A stretch of DNA of 63,692 bases, taken from the NCBI RefSeq assembly GCF_009755605.1, contig NZ_WPNZ01000016.1, forward strand, positions 1-63,692, read 5' to 3'. The DNA comes from Streptomyces typhae (GTDB lineage: Bacteria > Actinomycetota > Actinomycetes > Streptomycetales > Streptomycetaceae). The notes beneath the pieces were generated by a model. That model made no database searches. It was not told where the DNA came from and worked only from the letters and a program-made list of their open reading frames with translations. Made by a program: the position numbers and the translations under genes. Positions within the stretch are counted from its first letter, which is position 1; each line of letters starts with the position of its first letter. This document shows positions 1-8,324 of the stretch, one piece after another.

Positions 1-4
1 TAGT

Positions 5-123
5 GTTTCGGTGGTCATAGCGTGAGGGAAACGCCCGGTTACATTCCGAACCCGGAAGCTAAGCCTCACAGCGCCGATGGTACTGCAGGGGGGACCCTGT
101 GGGAGAGTAGGACGCCGCCGAAC
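5..123 (+). rRNA. rrf: 5S ribosomal RNA
   Basis: The stretch matches the actinobacterial 5S rRNA pattern. It opens with GTTTCGGTGGTCATAGCG, carries the internal CCGAACCCGGAAGCTAAG loop, and closes with GGACGCCGCCGAAC, which pairs back to the start. The length of about 119 nt is normal. The exact ends are set by analogy and may be off by one or two bases. It is the last gene of an rRNA operon whose 16S and 23S genes lie outside the window, and a strong terminator follows 12 nt later. Confidence 0.95.
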
Positions 124-134
124 TCATCTTGATA

Positions 135-177
135 AATAGCCGTGCCCCCGATTTTCGACTCGTGGGCACGGCTATTT
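135..177 (+). terminator. Terminator of the rRNA operon
   Basis: A perfect 14-bp inverted repeat (AAATAGCCGTGCCC at 135-148, GGGCACGGCTATTT at 164-177) encloses a 15-nt loop. The stem ends in a short T run, so this is a canonical intrinsic terminator just after 5S rRNA. It is one of the few in the window with a recognisable T tail. Confidence 0.9.
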
Positions 178-319
178 TGCGTTCCACCCAGCTGGTGCCG
201 CTGACGCAAGCCACGACGTGGTGCACGGCAAGACGCGCCACCCCTCCGCATGGCTGCCCGACAACTGACGGTAAGGTCAGGGGGCATCATCGGCTCATTT
301 CCCCACAGGAGGCCCCCGG

Positions 320-928
320 GTGGAGGTCCAGGAGACTCGCGTCCAGACGGACCGGGTCCTCACCATCCCGAACATCCTCAGCATGGCGCGCCTGGTAGGC
401 GTACCCCTCTTCCTGTGGCTGATCCTCAGGCCCGAGTTCGGCGGGCCCAAGAGTGACGGCTGGGCGCTGCTCGTCCTCGCGCTCAGCGGCGTCAGCGACT
501 ACCTCGACGGCAAGCTCGCACGACGCTGGAACCAGATCAGCAGCCTCGGCCGGCTCCTCGACCCCGCCGCCGACCGGCTGTACATCCTCTCCACCCTCGT
601 CGGCCTCACCTGGCGGGAGATCCTCCCGCTCTGGCTCACGGCAGCACTACTTCTGCGTGAGCTGGTTCTCCTGGTCATGGTCTGGGTACTCCGACGTCAC
701 GGCTATCCGCCGCCCCAGGTGAACTTCCTCGGCAAGGCAGCCACCTTCAACCTGATGTACGCCTTTCCGCTACTTCTGCTCAGTGACGGAAGTGGCTGGA
801 TCCACTCACTCGCTGCTATTTTCGGATGGGCGTTCGCCGGATGGGGTACAACTCTGTATTGGTGGGCAGGGATCCTCTATGTGGTTCAAGTCCGCCGACT
901 TGTCAAGGCGGATGCCATGGCCGATTGA
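320..928 (+). CDS. CDP-alcohol phosphatidyltransferase (cardiolipin-synthase-like)
   Basis: This 202-aa integral membrane enzyme carries the complete CDP-alcohol phosphotransferase signature near residues 55-83. It reads SDYLDGKLAR, then GRLLDPAADR, with the metal-binding aspartates intact. Several hydrophobic helices follow. The family transfers a phosphatidyl group from CDP-diacylglycerol to an alcohol. From memory, the orthologous position in S. coelicolor (SCO1389) is the actinobacterial CDP-alcohol-type cardiolipin synthase, and in mycobacteria it is pgsA2. The exact acceptor cannot be told from sequence. The GTG start has an AGGAGG box about 8 nt upstream. The next gene, a sugar nucleotidyltransferase, starts 116 nt downstream. 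Confidence 0.9.
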   Translation: MEVQETRVQTDRVLTIPNILSMARLVGVPLFLWLILRPEFGGPKSDGWALLVLALSGVSDYLDGKLARRWNQISSLGRLLDPAADRLYILSTLVGLTWREILPLWLTAALLLRELVLLVMVWVLRRHGYPPPQVNFLGKAATFNLMYAFPLLLLSDGSGWIHSLAAIFGWAFAGWGTTLYWWAGILYVVQVRRLVKADAMAD

Positions 929-1044
929 GTCCCCCGATATGGCGGCCACAGCGGTTCGAAGCCCCGTGACTCATCGAAACGGGCCGATCCTGGTGGGCTG
1001 AGTCGGCTGGATCGTCGTCGTCTATCAAGGAGGACGTTACCGAC

Positions 1045-3540
1045 ATGAAGGCCGTCGTGATGGCCGGGGGCGAAGGCACCCGCCTGCGCCCCATGACCTC
1101 AAGCATGCCCAAGCCGCTCCTGCCGGTGGTCAACCGGCCGATCATGGAGCATGTGCTGCGCCTGCTGAAAAGGCATGGGCTCACCGAGACCGTTGTGACC
1201 GTTCAGTTCCTGGCGTCACTCGTCAAGAACTACTTCGGCGACGGTGAAGAGCTCGGTATGGAGCTCACGTATGCCAATGAGGAGAAGCCACTCGGCACCG
1301 CCGGCAGCGTGAAGAATGCCGAGGAAGCGCTGAAGGACGACGCCTTTCTCGTCATCTCCGGTGACGCTCTGACCGACTTCGACCTCACCGACCTGATCCG
1401 ATTCCACAAGGAAAAGGGCGCGCTGGTCACCGTCTGCCTGACCCGAGTTCCCAATCCACTGGAATTCGGCATCACCATCGTCGACGAAGAAGGCAAGGTC
1501 GAGCGCTTCCTGGAGAAGCCGACCTGGGGGCAGGTCTTCTCCGACACGGTGAACACGGGCATCTACGTCATGGAGCCCGAAGTCTTCGACTACGTCGAGG
1601 CCGACGTGCCGGTGGACTGGTCCGGTGATGTCTTCCCCCAGCTCATGAAGGAAGGCAAGCCCATCTACGGGTACGTCGCCGAGGGCTACTGGGAGGACGT
1701 CGGCACCCACGAAAGCTATGTGAAAGCCCAGGCAGACGTCCTCGAAGGTCAGGTCGACGTCGAACTCGACGGCTTCGAGATCTCCCCCGGTGTCTGGGTC
1801 GCCGAAGGTGCCGAAGTGCACCCGGACGCTGTTCTCCGCGGGCCCCTGTTCGTCGGTGACTACGCCAAGGTCGAGGCCGACGTCGAAATCCGCGAGCACA
1901 CCGTGATCGGCTCGAACGTGGTCGTGAAGAGCGGCGCCTTCCTGCACAAGGCCGTCGTCCACGACAACGTCTACATCGGGCAGCACAGCAACCTCCGCGG
2001 CTGCGTCGTCGGCAAGAACACCGACATCATGCGAGCGGCCCGCATCGAGGACGGCGCCGTCATCGGCGATGAATGCCTCGTCGGCGAAGAATCGATTGTC
2101 CAGGGCAATGTGCGGGTCTATCCGTTCAAGACGATCGAGGCGGGCGCGTTCGTCAACACCTCGGTCATCTGGGAGTCCCGGGGGCAGGCGCACCTCTTCG
2201 GTGCCCGCGGTGTCTCCGGTATCCTGAACGTGGAGATCACTCCGGAACTCGCGGTCCGTCTCGCCGGTGCGTACGCGACGACGCTGAAGAAGGGCTCCAC
2301 GGTCACCACGGCGCGCGACCACTCCCGGGGCGCCCGCGCGCTGAAGCGGGCGGTGATCTCCGCGCTGCAGGCCAGCGCCATCGACGTACGCGACCTGGAG
2401 AACGTGCCGCTGCCCGTCGCGCGGCAGCAGACGGCGCGGGGCAGCGCCGGCGGCATCATGATCCGTACGACGACGGGGGTGCCGGACTCCGTCGACATCA
2501 TGTTCTTCGACGGGAACGGGGCGGACCTCTCCCAGGGCAGCCAGCGGAAGCTCGACCGGGTGTACGCACGCCAGGAGTACCGTCGCGCGTTCCCCGGTGA
2601 GATCGGTGACCTGCACTTCCCCTCCAGCGTCTACGACTCGTACACGGGCTCGCTGCTGCGCAACGTCGACACGACGGGGATCGCCGAGTCGGAGCTCAAG
2701 GTCGTCGTGGACGCCTCCAACGGCAGCGCCGGGCTCGTCCTGCCGAGCCTCCTGGGGAAGCTCGGCGTCGACGCGCTGACGATCAACCCGGGGCTCGACG
2801 AGTCGCGCCCCACCGAGTCGGCGGACGCCCGCAGGTCCGGTCTTGTGCGGCTCGGTGAGATCGTGGCCTCCGCGCGGGCGGCGTTCGGGGTGCGCTTCGA
2901 CCCTGTGGGCGAGCGGCTTTCGCTCGTCGACGAGAAGGGCCGGATCGTCGAGGACGACCGGGCGCTGCTCGTGATGCTGGACCTGGTGGCCGCCGAGCGG
3001 CGCAGCGGTCGGGTGGCGCTGCCCGTGACGACGACGCGCATCGCCGAGCAGGTGGCCGCGTACCACGGCACGCAGGTGGACTGGACGACGACGTCGCCGG
3101 ACGATCTGACGCGGGCCGGGCGCGGTGACTCGACGATCTTCGGCGGTGACGGGCGCGGCGGCTTCATCGTGCCCGAGTTCAGCAGCGTCTTCGACGGCAC
3201 GGCGGCGTTCGTACGGTTGATCGGCCTGGTGGCGCGGACCCAGCTCACGCTGAGCCAGATCGACGCGCGGATCCCGCGTGCACACGTGCAGCGGCGTGAC
3301 CTGGCCACTCCGTGGGCCGTCAAGGGGCTCGTGATGCGGCGCGTGGTGGAGGCCGCGGGCGAGCGTTCCGTGGACACGACCGACGGCGTCCGGGTCGTCG
3401 AGGCGGACGGCAGGTGGGTGCTGGTGCTCCCCGACCCCGCCGAGGCCGTCACCCATCTGTGGGCGGAGGGGCCCGACGAGGCCTCCGCCCAGGCCCTGCT
3501 CGACGAGTGGGCCGCCGTGGTGGACAGCGCCGGGGACTGA
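1045..3540 (+). CDS. Mannose-1-phosphate guanylyltransferase-like protein fused to a phosphomannomutase-like domain
   Basis: The protein has 831 aa. Residues 1-235 form a nucleotidyltransferase domain with the signature GGEGTRLRP at 9-17 and MPKPLLPV at 21-28. Residues 240-390 form a left-handed beta-helix with hexapeptide-like repeats. From about residue 400 to the end the chain follows the phosphomannomutase/phosphoglucomutase fold. That second domain looks catalytically dead: the phosphoserine loop TASHNP is replaced by TTTGVP (475-480) and the metal loop DGDxDR by DPVGER (619-624). The first half should make GDP-mannose or a related NDP-sugar, and the second half may be structural or regulatory. 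ATG start with AAGGAGG upstream. I recall SCO1388 as the coelicolor counterpart. Confidence 0.88.
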   Translation: MKAVVMAGGEGTRLRPMTSSMPKPLLPVVNRPIMEHVLRLLKRHGLTETVVTVQFLASLVKNYFGDGEELGMELTYANEEKPLGTAGSVKNAEEALKDDAFLVISGDALTDFDLTDLIRFHKEKGALVTVCLTRVPNPLEFGITIVDEEGKVERFLEKPTWGQVFSDTVNTGIYVMEPEVFDYVEADVPVDWSGDVFPQLMKEGKPIYGYVAEGYWEDVGTHESYVKAQADVLEGQVDVELDGFEISPGVWVAEGAEVHPDAVLRGPLFVGDYAKVEADVEIREHTVIGSNVVVKSGAFLHKAVVHDNVYIGQHSNLRGCVVGKNTDIMRAARIEDGAVIGDECLVGEESIVQGNVRVYPFKTIEAGAFVNTSVIWESRGQAHLFGARGVSGILNVEITPELAVRLAGAYATTLKKGSTVTTARDHSRGARALKRAVISALQASAIDVRDLENVPLPVARQQTARGSAGGIMIRTTTGVPDSVDIMFFDGNGADLSQGSQRKLDRVYARQEYRRAFPGEIGDLHFPSSVYDSYTGSLLRNVDTTGIAESELKVVVDASNGSAGLVLPSLLGKLGVDALTINPGLDESRPTESADARRSGLVRLGEIVASARAAFGVRFDPVGERLSLVDEKGRIVEDDRALLVMLDLVAAERRSGRVALPVTTTRIAEQVAAYHGTQVDWTTTSPDDLTRAGRGDSTIFGGDGRGGFIVPEFSSVFDGTAAFVRLIGLVARTQLTLSQIDARIPRAHVQRRDLATPWAVKGLVMRRVVEAAGERSVDTTDGVRVVEADGRWVLVLPDPAEAVTHLWAEGPDEASAQALLDEWAAVVDSAGD

Positions 3541-3550
3541 TGGCGCATAT

Positions 3551-3587
3551 GTGCCGGACAGCACCCGTAAGTGGCGCTGTCCGGCAC
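3551..3587. terminator. Probable hairpin terminator after the nucleotidyltransferase gene
   Basis: A perfect 12-bp inverted repeat (GTGCCGGACAGC at 3551-3562, GCTGTCCGGCAC at 3576-3587) lies 11 nt after the stop codon and before the DUF881 operon. It has no T run, which is common for Streptomyces terminators. Confidence 0.65.
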
Positions 3588-3629
3588 GCCGGTGGGGCCA
3601 TTCGGAGGTAGCGCCCGCGACGTGCGACG

Positions 3630-4529
3630 ATGTGCGGCATGCCGCAGCAGCCCCCCACTCGGAGTGCCGTCTCGCGCCCCAGGCGCCCGGACGCCTCCAT
3701 GTCGCTGCTCACCACCGTCATGGACCACAGCCTCGACGAGGGGTACGCGGAAGCAGCCGCCCGCAAGAAGGATTCCGGCACGACTGGCGTGCCCAAGCCG
3801 CTGCGGGCCAAGCTCGGACTAGCGGCGGGCCTGGTGCTCGCCGCGCTCGTGGTGACCGTGGGTGCCGCGCAGGCGCGAGTCGAGGCCCCGGTGCTCGCCA
3901 AGGAGCGCTCGGAGCTGATCGACCGGGTCGAGTCGGCCACCGCGGACGCGGACGACCTGGAGGACGAGGTCGACGACCTGCGCGGGGACGTGAGCGCACG
4001 GCAGCGGGCGGCCCTCGAGAAACACGGGGGCAGCCGGGCCGAGTTGGTCTCGTTGCTCTCCGGCGCGACGGCAGTGCGCGGCCCCGGCGTGAAGCTCGTG
4101 GTCGACGACAAGAAGGAAGCCGACCAGGGCGGCGGCGGCCCCCGCGAGAGCGCGGGCTTCTCCGACACCGGCCGGGTGCGCGACCGCGACATGCAGCGGG
4201 TCGTCAACGGTCTGTGGGAGTCGGGCGCCGAGGCGATCGCCATCAACGACCAGCGGCTGACCGCCCTGTCGGCGATCAGGGCGGCCGGTGACGCGATACT
4301 GGTCGACAACAGGCCGCTGGTGCCGCCGTATACGGTGCTCGCGGTGGGTGACGGGCAGAAGTTGAGCACCAGGTTCCAGAACAGCCGCGACGGTCAGTAT
4401 CTGCACTCCCTGCAGGAGAACTTCGGCATCCGGACCAGCATCTCAGCGGTCGACGACGCCCGGCTTCCAGCTGCGCCGAGTGTGACCGTACGTACAGCAG
4501 AGCCGAAGGCAGGAAAGGGCACATCGTGA
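3630..4529 (+). CDS. DUF881 family membrane-anchored protein, first copy
   Basis: This 299-aa protein has a cytoplasmic N-terminus rich in charged and polar residues, one transmembrane helix (about residues 65-85, LGLAAGLVLAALVVTVGAA), a short coiled-coil-like stretch (RVESATADADDLEDEVDDL), and a C-terminal DUF881 domain. The domain is recognised by GPGVKLVVDDKK and by the GAEAIAINDQRLTALSAIR segment. Function is unknown. DUF881 proteins flank the small basic protein gene in many Actinobacteria and Firmicutes and are suspected envelope or division factors. The stop overlaps the GTG start of the next gene (GTGA), implying translational coupling. A second ATG at 3639 is an equally possible start. 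Confidence 0.88.
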   Translation: MCGMPQQPPTRSAVSRPRRPDASMSLLTTVMDHSLDEGYAEAAARKKDSGTTGVPKPLRAKLGLAAGLVLAALVVTVGAAQARVEAPVLAKERSELIDRVESATADADDLEDEVDDLRGDVSARQRAALEKHGGSRAELVSLLSGATAVRGPGVKLVVDDKKEADQGGGGPRESAGFSDTGRVRDRDMQRVVNGLWESGAEAIAINDQRLTALSAIRAAGDAILVDNRPLVPPYTVLAVGDGQKLSTRFQNSRDGQYLHSLQENFGIRTSISAVDDARLPAAPSVTVRTAEPKAGKGTS

Positions 4530-4858
4530 TCGCCGTACTGGGCCTCGTCGTGGGAGTCGTGGCCGGATTGCTGGTTCGGCCCGAGGTACCGGCGGTGGTC
4601 GAGCCGTATCTTCCGATCGCCGTGGTGGCCGCGCTCGACGCGGTGTTCGGCGGCCTGCGCGCGATGCTCGACGGCATCTTCGACGACAAGGTCTTCGTGG
4701 TGTCGTTCCTGTCGAACGTGGTGGTGGCGGCCCTGATCGTGTTCCTCGGCGACAAGCTGGGCGTGGGTGCCCAGCTGTCCACGGGTGTCGTCGTCGTCCT
4801 CGGCATCCGGATCTTCTCCAACGCCGCGGCGATCCGCCGGCACATCTTCCGGGCGTGA
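4526..4858 (+). CDS. sbp: Small basic protein (DUF1290)
   Basis: This 110-aa protein has three predicted membrane helices. The middle region contains LDAVFGGLRAMLDGIFDDKVF, typical of the DUF1290 / Sbp family, which sits next to division genes in Bacillus. Biochemical function is unknown. It starts with GTG overlapping the stop of the preceding DUF881 gene, and its own stop overlaps the GTG of the next, so the three genes are one tightly coupled operon. The two DUF881 proteins and this one plausibly form a membrane complex, but that is inference. Confidence 0.9.
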   Translation: MIAVLGLVVGVVAGLLVRPEVPAVVEPYLPIAVVAALDAVFGGLRAMLDGIFDDKVFVVSFLSNVVVAALIVFLGDKLGVGAQLSTGVVVVLGIRIFSNAAAIRRHIFRA

Positions 4859-5760
4859 CGCCGATGAGCTCCATGAATCCCGAGGACCCCATGCACAACA
4901 GGGACGACGGGGGCGGCACTTCCGGGGACGGCCGCCGCAGGGAACTGCCCGCCGAGGTACCGGTGGTGCCGCGGACGCCCGGTGGCGCTCCGGCCGGGCA
5001 GGGGGGTGCGGGTGCCCCGTCCTCCGGGGGTTCCTCCTTGAGCGGTCGGCAGCGCCTGGTCAAGGGGTTGTGGCCGCCGCGGCTGACCCGTGCCCAATTC
5101 ATCGTGGCCCTGCTGCTGTTCGTGCTGGGCCTGGGTCTCGCCATCCAGGTGCGGTCCACGAACGACAGCAGCGCGCTGCGCGGAGCACGTCAGGAAGATC
5201 TTGTTCGCATTCTCGATGAACTGGATGACCGAACTCAGCGTCTGGAAGATGAGAAGCGCAGACTGGAGGATCAGCGCACCGGTCTGGAGAACAGTTCGGA
5301 CCAGGCCGAGGAGGCCCGCAAGCAGACGGTCGAGAGGGAACGGCAACTCGGCATTCTGGCGGGCACCGTGGCCGCGCAGGGTCCGGGCATCACGCTGACG
5401 ATCAACGACAAGAAGGGGACGGTGGAGGCTGACATGCTGCTCGACGCCATCCAGGAGCTCCGTGCCGCCGGTGCGGAGGCCATCCAGGTCAATGACGTCA
5501 GGGTGGTGGCCAGTACCCACCTGTCGGATGCGACAGGTGGCGGAGTGCGCGTGGACGGCCGGAAGGTCGCCGCGCCCTACCGTTTCAAGGTCATCGGCAA
5601 GCCGCAGGACCTGGAGCCGGCACTGAACATCCCCGGCGGTGTGGTGCAGACTCTGGAGAAGGAGCAGGCCACGGTCACCGTCGCACGTACGGAGAAGATC
5701 GTCGTGGACGCCTTGCGACCGGCGAAGCGGCCTGACTACGCTCGGTCGTCCTCCCAGTGA
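4855..5760 (+). CDS. DUF881 family membrane-anchored protein, second copy
   Basis: This 301-aa protein has the same plan as the first DUF881 gene: a disordered Gly/Pro-rich N-terminus, one membrane helix (about 80-98, FIVALLLFVLGLGLAIQV), a clear coiled coil (EDLVRILDELDDRTQRLEDE and the following residues), then the DUF881 domain with GPGITLTINDKK and GAEAIQVNDVRVVASTHL. The paired genes on either side of sbp suggest a duplicated partner set. Start GTG overlaps the sbp stop codon. No terminator is obvious before the FHA gene 200 nt downstream. Confidence 0.88.
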   Translation: MTPMSSMNPEDPMHNRDDGGGTSGDGRRRELPAEVPVVPRTPGGAPAGQGGAGAPSSGGSSLSGRQRLVKGLWPPRLTRAQFIVALLLFVLGLGLAIQVRSTNDSSALRGARQEDLVRILDELDDRTQRLEDEKRRLEDQRTGLENSSDQAEEARKQTVERERQLGILAGTVAAQGPGITLTINDKKGTVEADMLLDAIQELRAAGAEAIQVNDVRVVASTHLSDATGGGVRVDGRKVAAPYRFKVIGKPQDLEPALNIPGGVVQTLEKEQATVTVARTEKIVVDALRPAKRPDYARSSSQ

Positions 5761-5959
5761 GGGGCGGGCGCATGGGGGCCGCTGGTCCAGGGCATGAGGT
5801 TGCGGGGGGTCGGCGCACGATAGACGCGGTGCGTGGTGGAAACTGTTTGGCGGCTGCGGACGTTGTGAGGATGTCCGTGGTGCCGCGGTACGACGGTGTG
5901 TGCAATCAGGGTTCGTCCTGCCCCACGGGCGGGTCTGTTTCGGTCAAGGGGAATCGCCC

Positions 5960-6784
5960 GTGAAGTTGTTTGCGAAGTTGTTCGGCAAGAGCGCACGTGA
6001 GGACGCCCGTCACCGTGCGCCGCGCGCTGGAGACGTGCCGGAGACCCAGGTGGGCGAGCGCCCCCTGTTCCGGGACCAGGTCGGCGGAGACATTTCGGGC
6101 GGACAGGGCGCGTCATCTGTTGACCCTGCCAGTTCCGGACGCATAGGTTTCGGGGAACCGTCGCCCTCAGGTGCGGGTGCCGGGTTCACGCCCGACCCGT
6201 ACGCGTCCCATGCCCCCGGGGGGCAGCCGCGGCAGGAGGATCCGTCCATGTCGGCCCTGGTGTGTACGAGGTGCGGGAACCGCAACGCGCAGGCGAGCCG
6301 TTTCTGCTCCAACTGCGGTGCGCCGCTGCGGGCCGGAGCGGTCCCCGAGCGTCCGTCCGAGACCACGTCCACGATCTCCATCTCCGGCCTTGAGGCGTAC
6401 GACGCCGAGGTCACGGGCCAGACGCCGTCTCCGGCGCTCTCGCCCGAGGCGCAGGCGGCCGTCGACGCGCTGCCGCTCGGCTCGGCGCTGCTCGTGGTGC
6501 GCCGCGGTCCGAACTCGGGCAGCCGCTTCCTGCTCGACGGTGAACTGACGACGGCGGGGCGGCATCCGCAGAGCGACATCTTCCTGGACGACGTGACCGT
6601 GTCGCGGCGCCATGTGGAGTTCCGTCGCCTCGCGGACGGCTCCTTCACCGTCGCCGACGTGGGCAGCCTCAACGGCACGTATGTGAACCGGGAGCGGATC
6701 GACTCCGTCGCGCTGTCCAACGGCGACGAGGTGCAGATCGGCAAGTACCGGCTGGTCTTCTACGCGAGCCAGCGGGGCATCTGA
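5960..6784 (+). CDS. garA: GarA-like FHA-domain protein with zinc ribbon
   Basis: This 274-aa cytosolic protein has three parts. Residues 1-97 are variable and disordered. Residues 102-119 form a zinc ribbon (CxxC at 102/105, CxxC at 116/119). A C-terminal forkhead-associated domain (about 175-272) carries the phosphothreonine-binding GRHPQSDIFLDD and SRRH motifs. Between ribbon and FHA lies ETTS (134-137), the conserved threonine pair phosphorylated by PknB/PknG in mycobacterial GarA. GarA controls 2-oxoglutarate and glutamate metabolism by binding target enzymes when unphosphorylated. The GTG at 5960 has AAGGGG upstream. A second strong AGGAGG precedes an internal ATG at 6248, which would remove the variable arm. 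Symbol by analogy. Confidence 0.85.
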   Translation: MKLFAKLFGKSAREDARHRAPRAGDVPETQVGERPLFRDQVGGDISGGQGASSVDPASSGRIGFGEPSPSGAGAGFTPDPYASHAPGGQPRQEDPSMSALVCTRCGNRNAQASRFCSNCGAPLRAGAVPERPSETTSTISISGLEAYDAEVTGQTPSPALSPEAQAAVDALPLGSALLVVRRGPNSGSRFLLDGELTTAGRHPQSDIFLDDVTVSRRHVEFRRLADGSFTVADVGSLNGTYVNRERIDSVALSNGDEVQIGKYRLVFYASQRGI

Positions 6785-6827
6785 CCCACCCCCCGGACCT
6801 CGTCCGGGGGTACCCCCAGGAAGGCCC

Positions 6828-7571
6828 ATGCTGGAGACACCGAGGGGCGGTGCCGGGAACGGCACCGCCGCTGCGGACCATCGGCTGATGAGCATCGGCA
6901 CCGTGCTGAACACGCTGCGCGACGAGTTTCCCGAGGTCACGATCTCCAAGATCAGGTTCTTGGAGTCCGAGGGGCTCATCGAGCCGCAGCGCACACCGTC
7001 CGGATACCGCAAGTTCAGCCCGGAGGACGTGGAGCGGCTCGGGTACGTGCTGCGCATGCAGCGGGACCACTACCTGCCGCTCAAGGTCATCCGCGACCAG
7101 CTGGACGCCTCCGAGCGCGGTGAAGGCTCCGTGCTGCCCGCACAGGGGTCCTCCGCCGAGCCGGGCGACGGTGACGTCGTGGCCGCCGACGAGGAGCGCA
7201 CGGTGGCGCGTCTGGGGCGGGAGGCCCTCCTTGCGGCTGCCGAGGCCGACGAGGAGCAGCTCGCCGAGTGGGAGACGTACGGACTTGTCGCACCGCTGCC
7301 GGACGGCAGCTACGACGCGGATGCCGTAACGGTCGCCGCTCTCGTGGTGGAACTCGGCCGATTCGGTATCGAACCCCGCCATCTGCGGGCCATGAAGGGC
7401 GCGGCCGACCGGGAGGCGGGGCTCGTCGACCAGGTCGTCGCGCCGCTGCGCCGGCACCGCAATCCGCAGACCAGAGCCCATGCGGAAGCCCGTACGAGGG
7501 AGCTCGCGGGGCTCATCGGAAGGCTGCATGCGGCACTCGTGCACAGTGCGCTCGGCGTCCGGGTGCGCTGA
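6828..7571 (+). CDS. ftsR: MerR-family regulator, FtsR type
   Basis: This 247-aa protein has an N-terminal MerR winged helix: SIGTVLNTLRDEFPEVTISK, then IRFLESEGLIEPQRTPSGYR, then the helix EDVERLGYVLRMQRDHYLPL. The adapted HTH with DEFPEVTISKIRFLE is characteristic of FtsR, which activates ftsZ transcription in Corynebacterium; the mycobacterial counterpart is Rv1828. The C-terminal half has a second helical domain (about residues 125-240) shared by this subgroup. It follows the FHA gene by 43 nt, with a short GC-rich dyad (CCCCCGGACCTCGTCCGGGGGT) between, and is probably co-transcribed. Confidence 0.85.
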   Translation: MLETPRGGAGNGTAAADHRLMSIGTVLNTLRDEFPEVTISKIRFLESEGLIEPQRTPSGYRKFSPEDVERLGYVLRMQRDHYLPLKVIRDQLDASERGEGSVLPAQGSSAEPGDGDVVAADEERTVARLGREALLAAAEADEEQLAEWETYGLVAPLPDGSYDADAVTVAALVVELGRFGIEPRHLRAMKGAADREAGLVDQVVAPLRRHRNPQTRAHAEARTRELAGLIGRLHAALVHSALGVRVR

Positions 7572-7612
7572 CTCGACGGGTGCCCGACTACCCAAACCTG
7601 CCGGGCACGTCC

Positions 7613-7618
7613 TAGGGT
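7613..7618 (+). promoter_or_regulatory. Minus-10 element of a leaderless promoter for the DUF151 gene
   Basis: TAGGGT lies 6 nt before the GTG at 7625, placing the expected transcription start at or within a base of the start codon. No ribosome binding site precedes the GTG, as expected for a leaderless mRNA. No clear minus-35 hexamer is visible. Confidence 0.5.
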
Positions 7619-7624
7619 TGCTGT

Positions 7625-8098
7625 GTGAACGAGCTCGACGTCGTAGGTGTCCGGGTGGAAATGCCCTCCAACCAACCGATCGTGCTCCTGCGTGAAGTGG
7701 GAGGCGACCGGTACCTCCCCATCTGGATCGGACCAGGGGAGGCGACCGCGATCGCCTTCGCACAGCAGGGCATGGCGCCCGCACGGCCGCTGACCCACGA
7801 CCTGTTCAAGGACGTGCTGGAGGCTGTCGGCCAGGAGCTCACCGAAGTGCGCATCACCGATCTGCGGGAAGGCGTGTTCTACGCCGAGCTGGTCTTCGCG
7901 AGCGGTGTCGAGGTCAGCGCGCGCCCCTCGGACGCCATAGCGCTGGCGCTGCGCACGGGGACGCCCATCTTCGGGAGCGACGGTGTCCTCGACGACGCGG
8001 GCATCGCCATTCCGGACGAGCAGGAGGACGAGGTGGAGAAGTTCCGCGAGTTCCTCGACCAGATCTCGCCCGAGGACTTCGGTACCAACAGTCAGTGA
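7625..8098 (+). CDS. Bifunctional nuclease family protein (DUF151)
   Basis: This 157-aa protein opens with MNELDVVGVRVEMPSNQPIV and contains LPIWIGPGEATAIAFAQQG and ARPSDAIALALRTGTPIF, the core motifs of the DUF151 fold. Plant members have DNase/RNase activity and the bacterial ones are uncharacterised. The mycobacterial equivalent Rv1829 sits in the same place between two MerR genes. Translation probably begins at the GTG of a leaderless transcript. The conserved location suggests a role with the FHA and MerR neighbours, but none has been shown. Confidence 0.85.
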   Translation: MNELDVVGVRVEMPSNQPIVLLREVGGDRYLPIWIGPGEATAIAFAQQGMAPARPLTHDLFKDVLEAVGQELTEVRITDLREGVFYAELVFASGVEVSARPSDAIALALRTGTPIFGSDGVLDDAGIAIPDEQEDEVEKFREFLDQISPEDFGTNSQ

Positions 8099-8265
8099 GC
8101 CGTGTCCGGACGTCGGTTCGGGCCCGTGTGCCGCCGCCGTCCGTCGCCCGGTGAGCCCCTCTCAGGAGGCCGCCGCCGGAGCATTCGGCTAGCCTTTCCC
8201 CGCGGCGAGGGACGGGAAACCACTCGCAGGGTGATTATCACTCGGCGTGCCGAGTGTGGCGTTCG

Positions 8266-8294
8266 TTGACGAGCCCCTGGTGACTGCCTACCTT
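8266..8294 (+). promoter_or_regulatory. HrdB-type promoter for the second MerR gene
   Basis: TTGACG (8266-8271) and TACCTT (8289-8294) are separated by exactly 17 nt, matching the housekeeping consensus TTGACR-N17-TANNNT. The expected start near 8301 lies just upstream of the GGAGGT ribosome binding site. It excludes the further-upstream GTG at 8247 as the translational start. Confidence 0.65.
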
Positions 8295-8324
8295 CGAGGA
8301 GGCAGGTCAAGGACGGAGGTCGGC

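Noticed and set aside
124..319. tRNA gene after the 5S rRNA
   Set aside because: No cloverleaf or CCA-end pattern could be found between the rRNA terminator and the phosphatidyltransferase start.
1216..3564. Very long open frame of 782 codons on the minus strand
   Set aside because: It is the antisense shadow of the nucleotidyltransferase gene. High GC removes stop codons on both strands; the product has no domain and unnatural His/Arg/Val/Asp-rich composition. The same applies to the long antisense frames over gcvP, ung/SBP and the secreted hydrolase.
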